NCBI GenBank assembly: GCA_938036785.1
Contig: CALHWE010000011.1
Coordinates: forward strand, 1 to 64,000
From: an uncultured Candidatus Saccharibacteria bacterium
Lineage (GTDB): Bacteria; Patescibacteriota; Saccharimonadia; Saccharimonadales; Saccharimonadaceae
Length of the DNA: 64,000 bases
Direction of reading: 5' to 3'
Shown: in pieces, positions 53,234-60,472 of the stretch
How the letters are laid out: every line of letters begins with the position of its first letter
How positions within the stretch are numbered: position 1 is the stretch's first letter
Notes under the pieces: model-generated
Told to the model about the DNA's origin: nothing
Database searches by the model: none
The model's input: the letters and a program-made list of their open reading frames with translations, nothing else
Position numbers and translations under genes: made by a program

Positions 53234-53421
53234 AGCTCCTACTTTTGCCTTACCCAAAACTCCATCTATCCTACCATAAGTAATTTCGTTTCGTCAATGG
53301 CAAGTCACGGTTAACAGAGGTAGCCATGCGAAGTATAGCACCTTTCTTTGTGCAAGAATCCCCAAAATGTGCGATCCTTATATCTCACACTATTCCGTAA
53401 CAGTTACCCTAGCCTACATGC

Positions 53422-53447
53422 AAAAACACCTCCCTCGAGGTGTTTTG
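53422..53447 (-). terminator. terminator after rpsT
   Basis: ACACCTC/GAGGTGT stem with a 4-nt loop followed on the minus strand by T5. Confidence 0.8.
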
Positions 53448-53469
53448 GTATATGCTCGTGCTTATTGCT

Positions 53470-53724
53470 TTACGCAAGTTTGACGCCAGCAGCCTTGGCA
53501 GCCTTGGCGAGCGATGCCTTGCGGCGGCTCGCGGTGTTTTTCTTGAGCAAACCCTTCTTGACGGCTTTGTCAAGCTCGCTCTGGGCCTGGCTCAGGGCAG
53601 CAGCGCTTGGCTCAGCAGCGAAGGCCTTGGTGCTAGCCTTGATAGCGCGCTTGGTAGCAATGTTGCGCTGGCGGCGAGTAGCCGTTTGCTTCATGCGTTT
53701 GACAGCTGATTTGATGATGGGCAT
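53470..53724 (-). CDS. rpsT: 30S ribosomal protein S20
   Basis: 84 residues, almost wholly helical and basic. MPIIKSAVKRMKQTATRRQR, AIKASTKAF and GLLKKNTASRRKASLAKAAK match S20, which binds 16S helix 44 and the 5' domain early in assembly. AGAGGAAA precedes the ATG. Single gene with its own terminator. Confidence 0.96.
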   Translation of the reverse strand: MPIIKSAVKRMKQTATRRQRNIATKRAIKASTKAFAAEPSAAALSQAQSELDKAVKKGLLKKNTASRRKASLAKAAKAAGVKLA

Positions 53725-53823
53725 TAATTTCCTCTATCGCTTGTTATTATGGGTTAGTACTACAATCAAGCGCTCATTATAAGGCATGGCGCAGGATTTG
53801 TAAAGAGCCGAGCCACCTCAGGG

Positions 53824-54345
53824 TTACTGGCGCTCGCTCTTTTGCGGCCGCAGCAGCACATACCACAAGTAGAGCGAACCAGCGATGGTGAGCACGAGCC
53901 CAGACGTCAACGGTACAGGCCCATCAAGGAATGTATTGTACGGCACACCAGTGTGGAGAATGTGGTGGAAAAACGTGTATTTTGCCGCATCAGCAACAGG
54001 ATAAGCGAGGATAGCGACGATGGCAATCCCCTGCCGCCCTTTACTCCGGATGTCTCGGGAGCGAATCGCTGTATAGGCAAGATAAATAGCTTGAATTGCA
54101 AGATTAATACCGAAGACAAACAAGATATTCGGCACTGTCATATCAGGTGCCAATCCGGTCGGTCGGCCGCCACTTGATGTAACAACCGTATGTGCACGCC
54201 ACCCAATAAAGATATCGACAAACGCCTGACAAGCCAGTGCGAGGCTCGCAATGAGCAGGCATGCGCGCACACCATACTGCCGCCCTGGCGAATGCTGCTG
54301 TGTGTGCACCGTCTGAGTGGTAACTGTTGTCTGTACTGTAGCCAT
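53824..54345 (-). CDS. hypothetical four-helix membrane protein
   Basis: 173 residues with helices near 23-42 (ACLLIASLALACQAFVDIFI), 65-88, 98-115 and 140-160 and a short RPQKSERQ tail. The last two helices with GVPYNTFLDGPVPLTSGLV resemble small integral membrane proteins of the DUF-type without known role. AAGGAGG at good spacing decides for the ATG at 54345. Confidence 0.75.
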   Translation of the reverse strand: MATVQTTVTTQTVHTQQHSPGRQYGVRACLLIASLALACQAFVDIFIGWRAHTVVTSSGGRPTGLAPDMTVPNILFVFGINLAIQAIYLAYTAIRSRDIRSKGRQGIAIVAILAYPVADAAKYTFFHHILHTGVPYNTFLDGPVPLTSGLVLTIAGSLYLWYVLLRPQKSERQ

Positions 54346-54457
54346 ATACACCTCCTTGGCATTGCAGTGGTGTTTGTATGGTGATATTATACCACATTCT
54401 TATACGCCAAGTGCTTCATCTGTCCAACACTCACGCATCTACCTAGGCGATCTCACA

Positions 54458-55399
54458 CTACCGCCCCGCCACCGCAAACAAGAAGCTCTCCACTGCATCC
54501 CACGGTGGTATGCCTGTCGTCTTCATGTCGGCATCAAGCTGAGCAGCCCGCTGGGTGAGGGTGCGGATATCAGCTGGTGCGACCTGCGTGGTGAGTGGCT
54601 TGGTTTTTTTGACGACGTAGGGGTGGAGCGAGAGCTCGCGCGCAATCTCTGCCTCCCCTGCCTCGCCATAGCATGCAATCGCCGCCAGCTGAGCCCACTG
54701 CGCCCAGATGAGCGCCGCAGTTTGGTATGGATCATGACTCAGACGCAGCTCATCTAAGGCAGCTCGCAAAGCTGGGCCTCGGCGCTCCACTGCGAGGGTT
54801 ACAACATCAAAGACTGAGAACTCACGGGCCGGTGGTAACACAGTGGCAATTGCATCATCGGTAACGGCTTCGAGCTGAGCCAACGCGTCGATGGCGTGCG
54901 CCAACTGCAGCTGGTCGATCGTCCCACCATAGCCCTTCTCATCCGGCACCAGAGCTCGCTCTACCATACTGCGCACATGCGCTGAGCTCAGCGACACGCC
55001 GCGTGCATTGGCGAGCTGGCGCAGCCACCGCTCGGCGGCAGGGCGCTGGCGGTCGGTCAGTGGGTCAGCAGCGATGATAGTCGCGGCTTTGCTCAGTGCT
55101 TTGTATGTTTTGGTGCGCTTATCTAGCCCTGGCTCTACCAGCACAAGCGTCGTCTCGTCAGGAATATCATGTGCCCACTGGCTAAGCTGCTCCCAGAGGT
55201 CTGGGCGCTCAGACAGGCGTCGCAGCACAATGAGCCGCTGCGCCGCAAAGAGCGACACACCGCGCACCAACTCAGCCAAACCCGCGGCATCAAGCTGCTG
55301 AGTATCGATGTGTTCTACTGGCACTGGCGCGTGCTGAGTGATCTTCGCCAGCCCTTGCTCTGCTACGTAGCTATTCTTCCCCACGATAAGATAAAGCAT
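54458..55399 (-). CDS. holA: DNA polymerase III delta subunit
   Basis: 313 residues. MLYLIVGKNSYVAEQGLAKI (degenerate P-loop start), TTLVLVEPGLDKRTKTYKAL and the domain III helices DPYQTAALIWAQWAQLAAIA, SLHPYVVKKTKPLTTQVAPA. HolA opens the beta clamp as part of the clamp loader. GGGGGAG before the ATG, three bases after mutM, so it is the last gene of the HAD-membrane-mutM-holA operon. Confidence 0.9.
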   Translation of the reverse strand: MLYLIVGKNSYVAEQGLAKITQHAPVPVEHIDTQQLDAAGLAELVRGVSLFAAQRLIVLRRLSERPDLWEQLSQWAHDIPDETTLVLVEPGLDKRTKTYKALSKAATIIAADPLTDRQRPAAERWLRQLANARGVSLSSAHVRSMVERALVPDEKGYGGTIDQLQLAHAIDALAQLEAVTDDAIATVLPPAREFSVFDVVTLAVERRGPALRAALDELRLSHDPYQTAALIWAQWAQLAAIACYGEAGEAEIARELSLHPYVVKKTKPLTTQVAPADIRTLTQRAAQLDADMKTTGIPPWDAVESFLFAVAGR

Positions 55400-55402
55400 C
55401 GG

Positions 55403-56284
55403 CTACTCCCCCACTTTCACCTGGCACACTGGGCAAATATGCGTCCCGCGGCCTGCCACGCGAATCTTCATAATCTCTACATCAGGGTGGCGCGGGCAGG
55501 GCTGCCCCTCACGCCGAAACACCTGCGCAAAGGCTAGGTAGCTCCCCTTCTTACCTTCAGCATCGACGTAATTGCGGTCGGTGCTACCGCCCTTGTCGAT
55601 GCTGAGCTGTAACACCTGCCGAATATGGGCAAAGAGCACGGCAAGCTGCTCATCATCCACCATACGTACTCGCGTGGCGGGGTGGAGCTGCGTCATCCAT
55701 AGCGATTCATCGGCATAGATATTTCCCACGCCAGCGATGGTCGTTTGGTCAAGGATGGCCGCCTTCATAGTCGTGCCGTTCCGCCGGCGGATGCGCGCGA
55801 CGAATTGCGCCGCTGTGGTATGCGGGTCGAGCGGCTCGGGCCCGACTTTTTGCATAAAGGGCAGCTGCGCCACCTCTGGTGTAGGATAGAGCTTCATCCA
55901 GCCAAATTTGCGCAGGTCATTAAAGTATAAATGCGCGCTATCCGCAAAGGTCAGCGCTACCCGCGTTAAGCGGTCGGGCAGCTCATGAAGAAAGCTATCA
56001 TTTGGGTGGCCACCGCCCCAGCGCTCCTCTCCAACAAAGAGCAGCTGGCCCGTCATCTTCAGGTGCACCACCAGCGTGTAGTTGGTGCTCAGGCGAATTA
56101 GCAGCACTTTAGCGCGGCGCTCCACCGCCGTGATGGTCGCACCGTGCAGGAAGTGCGCCACTGCCGCAGGGTCGTTGGGAAAGCTCTTGGGCGAGTCGTA
56201 CACCGTACTTGCCACAATCTGCTTCCCCACCACCAAGCGAGCTAAGCTCGTACGAATCGTCTCAACTTCGGGAAGCTCAGGCAT
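55403..56284 (-). CDS. mutM: formamidopyrimidine-DNA glycosylase
   Basis: 293 residues. MPELPEVETIRTSLARLVVG with the catalytic N-terminal Pro and Glu, RRAKVLLIRLSTNYTLVVHL, GVGNIYADESLW in the H2TH region, and the zinc finger QPCPRHPD...CPVCQ, in which the second ligand is His, not Cys. It excises 8-oxoguanine and formamidopyrimidines. Overlaps the membrane protein gene upstream by eight bases. Confidence 0.96.
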   Translation of the reverse strand: MPELPEVETIRTSLARLVVGKQIVASTVYDSPKSFPNDPAAVAHFLHGATITAVERRAKVLLIRLSTNYTLVVHLKMTGQLLFVGEERWGGGHPNDSFLHELPDRLTRVALTFADSAHLYFNDLRKFGWMKLYPTPEVAQLPFMQKVGPEPLDPHTTAAQFVARIRRRNGTTMKAAILDQTTIAGVGNIYADESLWMTQLHPATRVRMVDDEQLAVLFAHIRQVLQLSIDKGGSTDRNYVDAEGKKGSYLAFAQVFRREGQPCPRHPDVEIMKIRVAGRGTHICPVCQVKVGE

Positions 56285-56816
56285 GAAAACGCTCCATCGC
56301 CCAGATCATCGCCACAAAAAGCGAAAAATAAATCGCTTGCCCTACCAGCATAATATAGCGATGCCACGGCTTAGCAAAGAAGTAGCAACCAAGAACAATA
56401 GCCTGGCACACCAGAGCGCCGCTCGTTACCACCCGCACCACCGGATGAGTATCGCTCAGCAGGACAAGCGCCTCAATGATCGTTATAACCGGTATACAGC
56501 CCCAGGCTGCAATGTTGTGGATCAGCGTGCGCCGCTGGCTCACGCCAAATGGCACCAATCCCATCACACAAAAATTAAGACTCACAACAAGAAGGAGGAG
56601 CTGCACCGCTCGTGGCAATGCCGACTGTACAGCCCACAGCGCAAGGCTCAGGCCAGTCAGTGGCAAAAGAATCTTGCCCGCAATCACCGTCTTCGTCCGC
56701 TGCTCAATATGCATACTGAGCGTCTTGCCAAGCTGCGGCGGCACCATCCACAGTGTATAGACAAACAGCACAAGCAAACAACCGGCCATCAGCCCAAGCC
56801 ACACGGGTGTCATCAC
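56277..56816 (-). CDS. hypothetical membrane protein between HAD and mutM genes
   Basis: 179 residues, five to six hydrophobic helices (for example LMAGCLLVLFVYTLWMV, AVQLLLLVVSLNFCVMGLVP, YIMLVGQAIYFSLFVAMIWA). No recognised family. Overlaps the HAD gene by four bases and mutM by eight, so it belongs to one coupled operon; its role is not suggested by the neighbours. Confidence 0.8.
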   Translation of the reverse strand: MMTPVWLGLMAGCLLVLFVYTLWMVPPQLGKTLSMHIEQRTKTVIAGKILLPLTGLSLALWAVQSALPRAVQLLLLVVSLNFCVMGLVPFGVSQRRTLIHNIAAWGCIPVITIIEALVLLSDTHPVVRVVTSGALVCQAIVLGCYFFAKPWHRYIMLVGQAIYFSLFVAMIWAMERFHA

Positions 56817-57388
56817 TCCCCCACCAGCTCCTCAAGCTCGGCCATCGTGCGGCTATTGGCTGTATGGAGAATAGCACGCATGCCAGCAGCTTCAGCCCCA
56901 GAGCAGTTGTCTAGCCGGTCATCGATCATCACACATTGGCCAGGCGACACGCCGAGCCGATCTGCTGCTAGCTCGAAGGCCTCGCGGCTTGGCTTGGCAA
57001 TGTGCTCGGCATACGAGAGCACCACGGCATCAAAGAGCTCGCGCAGCTCATCAGGGGTAAACAGCCGCTCGATCGTATCACTCCCCACATTGCTCAGTAG
57101 TCCTACTTTGATGGCTGGGTAACGCTGGCGCAGCGTGTGAATCATGGCGATCAGCTCGCTATTGCGCACATGCACCTGCTCAAGCAACGCCGCTATCTGG
57201 GCTGGCGTCTGCTCCGAGAGCCGTGCCACCTCTGTAATAAACTCCTGCCGCGAGATATAGCCATAGTCCGACTGCTTGTTAATATCCTCTAGCTCGGCTC
57301 GGCGATCCGGCGGGCACTGCGCCATGAGCACCTCAATACTCCCACCATAGAGCACGCCAAAACAATCAAAAATCACTGCACGAATCAT
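56813..57388 (-). CDS. HAD-superfamily hydrolase
   Basis: 191 residues. Motif I VIFDCFGVL (DxFGxL: the usual second Asp is Phe-region Cys-Phe), motif II LLSNVGSD, motif III KPSREAFELAADRL and motif IV MIDDRLDN. These match the phosphatase/dehalogenase branch with a C1 cap. The sequence DCF rather than DMD is common in the FMN phosphatase-like subgroup. Predicted leaderless: TGGTATAAT ends 7 nt before the ATG. First gene of its operon. Confidence 0.88.
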   Translation of the reverse strand: MIRAVIFDCFGVLYGGSIEVLMAQCPPDRRAELEDINKQSDYGYISRQEFITEVARLSEQTPAQIAALLEQVHVRNSELIAMIHTLRQRYPAIKVGLLSNVGSDTIERLFTPDELRELFDAVVLSYAEHIAKPSREAFELAADRLGVSPGQCVMIDDRLDNCSGAEAAGMRAILHTANSRTMAELEELVGE

Positions 57389-57395
57389 ACGCTCG

Positions 57396-57404
57396 ATTAT
57401 ACCA
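57396..57404 (-). promoter_or_regulatory. extended -10 promoter of the HAD-mutM-holA operon
   Basis: TGGTATAAT on the minus strand, 7 nt before the ATG at 57388. The 11-mer AGTAGAGCGTG that also lies upstream of the structured RNA at 5801-5811 starts at 57410. Confidence 0.55.
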
Positions 57405-57420
57405 TTGGTAGTAGAGCGTG

Positions 57421-57614
57421 GCTAGCATGAGCTCTTCTTCCCTATCACTGCACTGAAAGCAGATTGTCATAATCTCTTTTAGCCTAATGTAAGAGGCCGA
57501 CACGCAAGCAGAATGTCGGCCCATATAATGTCCCACTCAATAGGAATATAAAGCGAAGCAGCATAAGATTGCCAGGACTACTCGAACCCTAGACGCCAGC
57601 CATATAGCGCCTTT
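57421..57614. other. intergenic region with a strong hairpin
   Basis: Holds GGCCGACA/TGTCGGCC (8-bp stem, 11-nt loop, about 57507-57534) and a CTCTT/AAGAG stem before it. A CTCGAACCC word at about 57574-57585 recalls a tRNA T loop, but no cloverleaf can be folded. No coding frame. Possibly the 3' region of the gene ending at 57615. Confidence 0.45.
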
Positions 57615-58220
57615 TTATTGCGTCTTATCAAACATCGGTGCAAAGCCAGGGATCTGGTTGGCAAAGAGTGCATGGATCTTGGGTACATCGGCCTTCATCG
57701 AGCCGGGTGAACCTTGACAGCTCGATGTCCAGATGCGCGTCTTCGTCGTGCCACTATCCATCGTCTCAAAGGTGTAGAGTCGCCCAGCAGTGGCACACAC
57801 CCCACGCACGTCGTCGTCATCCACCGTGCGCGTATCTTGGATCTGCGCCTTGCTGAGAGCATACACAAGTTGCTCGTAGGCCTGCTGGTTGTTCTCAAAC
57901 TCCTTACGGTCGAGCTGCTTGTCTAAGTAGCCCTGATACACCGTATATGTCCGCTTATTGGGCGAAATCTCGATCTGGTACGAGCGGAAGGTCTCATCTG
58001 CCACAATCGGCCCACGCACCGTCCAGCGGACACTGTTGGTCGCATTGTGCGCCACCACTTGGTCGTAGAAGCTCTCGGCTGATTGCTGCGTATTGGTGTT
58101 GTTCGTCTCCTGGCGGGTCGCCACCATGCGGATGACCGACGCCACTGCTGCCACCACCAACGAAATCACCAAGATAGTGACAATAATTGGAAAAACTTTT
58201 GGCCGCTCGCCTTTATACAT
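57615..58220 (-). CDS. hypothetical signal-anchored extracellular protein
   Basis: 201 residues. MYKGERPKVFPIIVTILVIS gives a basic start and one transmembrane helix (about 10-31), then an outer domain with two Cys pairs (GVCATAGRLYTFE, SSCQGSPG) and QVVAHNATNSVRWTVRGPIV. No family recognised. ATG at 58220 lies 6 nt from TGGTATTGT, so the earlier in-frame start is excluded. Confidence 0.78.
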   Translation of the reverse strand: MYKGERPKVFPIIVTILVISLVVAAVASVIRMVATRQETNNTNTQQSAESFYDQVVAHNATNSVRWTVRGPIVADETFRSYQIEISPNKRTYTVYQGYLDKQLDRKEFENNQQAYEQLVYALSKAQIQDTRTVDDDDVRGVCATAGRLYTFETMDSGTTKTRIWTSSCQGSPGSMKADVPKIHALFANQIPGFAPMFDKTQ

Positions 58221-58226
58221 GAGAGT

Positions 58227-58235
58227 ACAATACCA
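58227..58235 (-). promoter_or_regulatory. extended -10 promoter of the signal-anchored protein gene
   Basis: TGGTATTGT on the minus strand, 6 nt before the ATG at 58220. Confidence 0.45.
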
Positions 58236-58291
58236 CAAAGCCTACAAAAACTCAATAGATCCGAGAGTATAATGCGGAAAAACCCCTGTGA

Positions 58292-59431
58292 TTATGCCGC
58301 AAGATCGAAGCCAAAGTGCTCGGCGATAGATTGCTGCTGCTTGGTGTTTTGCGTGTTCTCGGGAGATGGCGCTGCAGCGAGCTTTTGCTCTTGCATCTGC
58401 TGCATCAACTGCATAGCAGGCTCCGACTGCTCAAGACGGCGACCCAGCTCGGCGAGGTTCTTATTCGTCTCGCTCTCAATATTGCGGTCAGAGAAAAAGT
58501 TCCCATAGCCACTAACAAAACGTGCGAGTGATGGGTCAGCTGCTGCAAGCGCATTATATGCAATATCACCATTTTTGATGCACAGCAAAAACTCTTCTGC
58601 TGCAACAGCTCGCACTGCTTCACGCGCTTTGTCGGTATTGAGAATATCACCATGTGTCTCGGTATACACCTGGTCTTTGCCCATCACGTACTCACCGGTG
58701 TCACCCACGCCAGCTTCCAGCACTTCTGTAGTGACGCGGGTTTTTATGCGCTGTTGGACATCACCATCATGCATATCAAGATGCTCGTCAATGCCAAGCT
58801 TTTCAAACTGCTGCTGCACCTTGGTCTCGGTCTTGTGCGTTTGCTTGTCAAACTTCCCCTTCTGGTTGGCATGGATCGAGTCGCCAAAGCCATCGATCAC
58901 ATCAAGCGCCGCAAGCCGCGAGTCACCCTCCCCAGCCAAACGATCGGCTGTCGATGCATCAAGCTGATTATACACCTTGCGTGCACTCGTCCGGCGGCCA
59001 TTTAGCAAGTGATCTCCCTCGTCCTTAGGAGTAAGTGGCTCATATTGCTCATCCGGCAAAACACTATCCTTCTCTGCCTCGTCAGGTTCGCCAGTCTTGC
59101 TCACGTCCCAGTAGAAGCGATTTGTCGCCATCTCATCAGGATTAGGATTCTCTCGCTTATGGGATTGGGGAGAACCATACAGCGCATCCACCTGCCTGGC
59201 AAGGTCATCCGGGTCGCTATTCTCTGGTGTAGTGGTGTCTATTTTGTCGAAGGTAGTGCCGCTAGGTACGCTGTTGCCACCAAGGCCAGCGTAGAGACTA
59301 TTAACGGCAGCTTCATTTTCGGCTTGTTGCTGCGTGGCTGTTTTGTCATATCCTTTGCGGCGCAGCTTCTCCTTGAGCGCCCATAGCTGATCTGGGCTTA
59401 AATCTCTGCCATTTGGCGGTACTAAGGTCAT
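58292..59431 (-). CDS. acidic hypothetical protein
   Basis: 379 residues, charged and mostly helical, one Cys only (FLLCIKNGD). N-terminal LSPDQLWALKEKLRRKGYD, a D/N/P-rich linker and a C-terminal QLMQQMQEQKLAAAPS coiled segment. No recognised domain. GGAG 9 nt before the ATG. Member of the orphan set of this region. Confidence 0.75.
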   Translation of the reverse strand: MTLVPPNGRDLSPDQLWALKEKLRRKGYDKTATQQQAENEAAVNSLYAGLGGNSVPSGTTFDKIDTTTPENSDPDDLARQVDALYGSPQSHKRENPNPDEMATNRFYWDVSKTGEPDEAEKDSVLPDEQYEPLTPKDEGDHLLNGRRTSARKVYNQLDASTADRLAGEGDSRLAALDVIDGFGDSIHANQKGKFDKQTHKTETKVQQQFEKLGIDEHLDMHDGDVQQRIKTRVTTEVLEAGVGDTGEYVMGKDQVYTETHGDILNTDKAREAVRAVAAEEFLLCIKNGDIAYNALAAADPSLARFVSGYGNFFSDRNIESETNKNLAELGRRLEQSEPAMQLMQQMQEQKLAAAPSPENTQNTKQQQSIAEHFGFDLAA

Positions 59432-59577
59432 AAGGGGTATCTCCGTGAGTGTATTGTTATTAGTTTGTTACACAATAGAACCTCCCGCAAGAAAAGTCAA
59501 GCTAGCATATCCTAGCGCTTTTTATACCGAGCCACTGTGCGTATGCAGAGCGGGAGAATAGATGCGTAGTCCGTCCG

Positions 59578-60378
59578 CTAGGCCACGCGAACGAGTGTTG
59601 TTTCGTTATTATCGCAAGCAGGATCATCCTGAGGTTTGCGTGCACCCGCTTCGGCAGCATCTGTGCCATCCCACTCATCCAAATACACTGTTGGCTCGCC
59701 ATGTGCCTCGTGAGGGCTGAGTATCTTGCCCGTCACAATTGGCGATTTACCCTTGTAGCAATCAATGTGGTACACTGCCTCACCACCCCGCTCTACCTCT
59801 GTAGAGACGACGATACGCGCGTCGATCGCTGCGGGCAAGATGCCCATTTCAGCCAGCTTCTTATATGTCCCTGTCGTATATTGGTATGCATCGATCACTC
59901 GCACCTCATACGGCTCACCACCCACATCACAGCAGACCACTCGCCAATCGGCCAGATCCATCGAGCCAAATAGACGGTGTTCAAATGTAACCCAACCCCC
60001 CTGTGGGTTATGCAAAAAGCCAAAGGTCGGCACTGTTCTTTCCTCTAACTCTTGTAGTGCAGCGCAGGTCTCTTCTACAGACAGGTTTTGTGCATAAATC
60101 TCAGCCTGCCTTGCTTCTCGAAAGAGATGCTCAATCCTTGCCTCCTGCTGCGCCCGCCGCTCCATCTCCGCCTCAGTCAGGGGCTGCAATTCGCCACTCG
60201 CCTGGGCTGCTTCGATGATAGCACTGCGCATGGCGTGGTAGCTGGTGGGAAGTTGCTCGGGGGTGTAGTGGTCTACGCTATCAACGTACTCCGGTAGCTC
60301 ATTTGGGTTAGGCAGCTCAACGCCAGCTCGCTCTTCACCATCAGAAAATGATGTACCCATTGCTTCGCTTTGTTCCAT
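59578..60378 (-). CDS. acidic hypothetical protein
   Basis: 266 residues from ATG 60378 (AGAGG 6 nt upstream). Long helical region TEAEMERRAQQEARIEHLFR, a beta-rich middle with FGFLHNPQGGWVTFEHRLFG and VVCCDVGGEPYEVRVIDAYQ, and an acidic tail. No family recognised. Solitary. Confidence 0.73.
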   Translation of the reverse strand: MEQSEAMGTSFSDGEERAGVELPNPNELPEYVDSVDHYTPEQLPTSYHAMRSAIIEAAQASGELQPLTEAEMERRAQQEARIEHLFREARQAEIYAQNLSVEETCAALQELEERTVPTFGFLHNPQGGWVTFEHRLFGSMDLADWRVVCCDVGGEPYEVRVIDAYQYTTGTYKKLAEMGILPAAIDARIVVSTEVERGGEAVYHIDCYKGKSPIVTGKILSPHEAHGEPTVYLDEWDGTDAAEAGARKPQDDPACDNNETTLVRVA

Positions 60379-60472
60379 GCCCAACCTCTATTCTGTTTTG
60401 CTTGTGATGGCCCAGATTATACACCACTACCAGTGATTTGTCTATAGTCTGACCTCTGTTCGGTCGGTGTTC

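Noticed and set aside
57541..57610. tRNA-like segment with CTCGAACCC
   Set aside because: The stem of a T arm does not pair and no acceptor, D or anticodon arm can be built on either strand.
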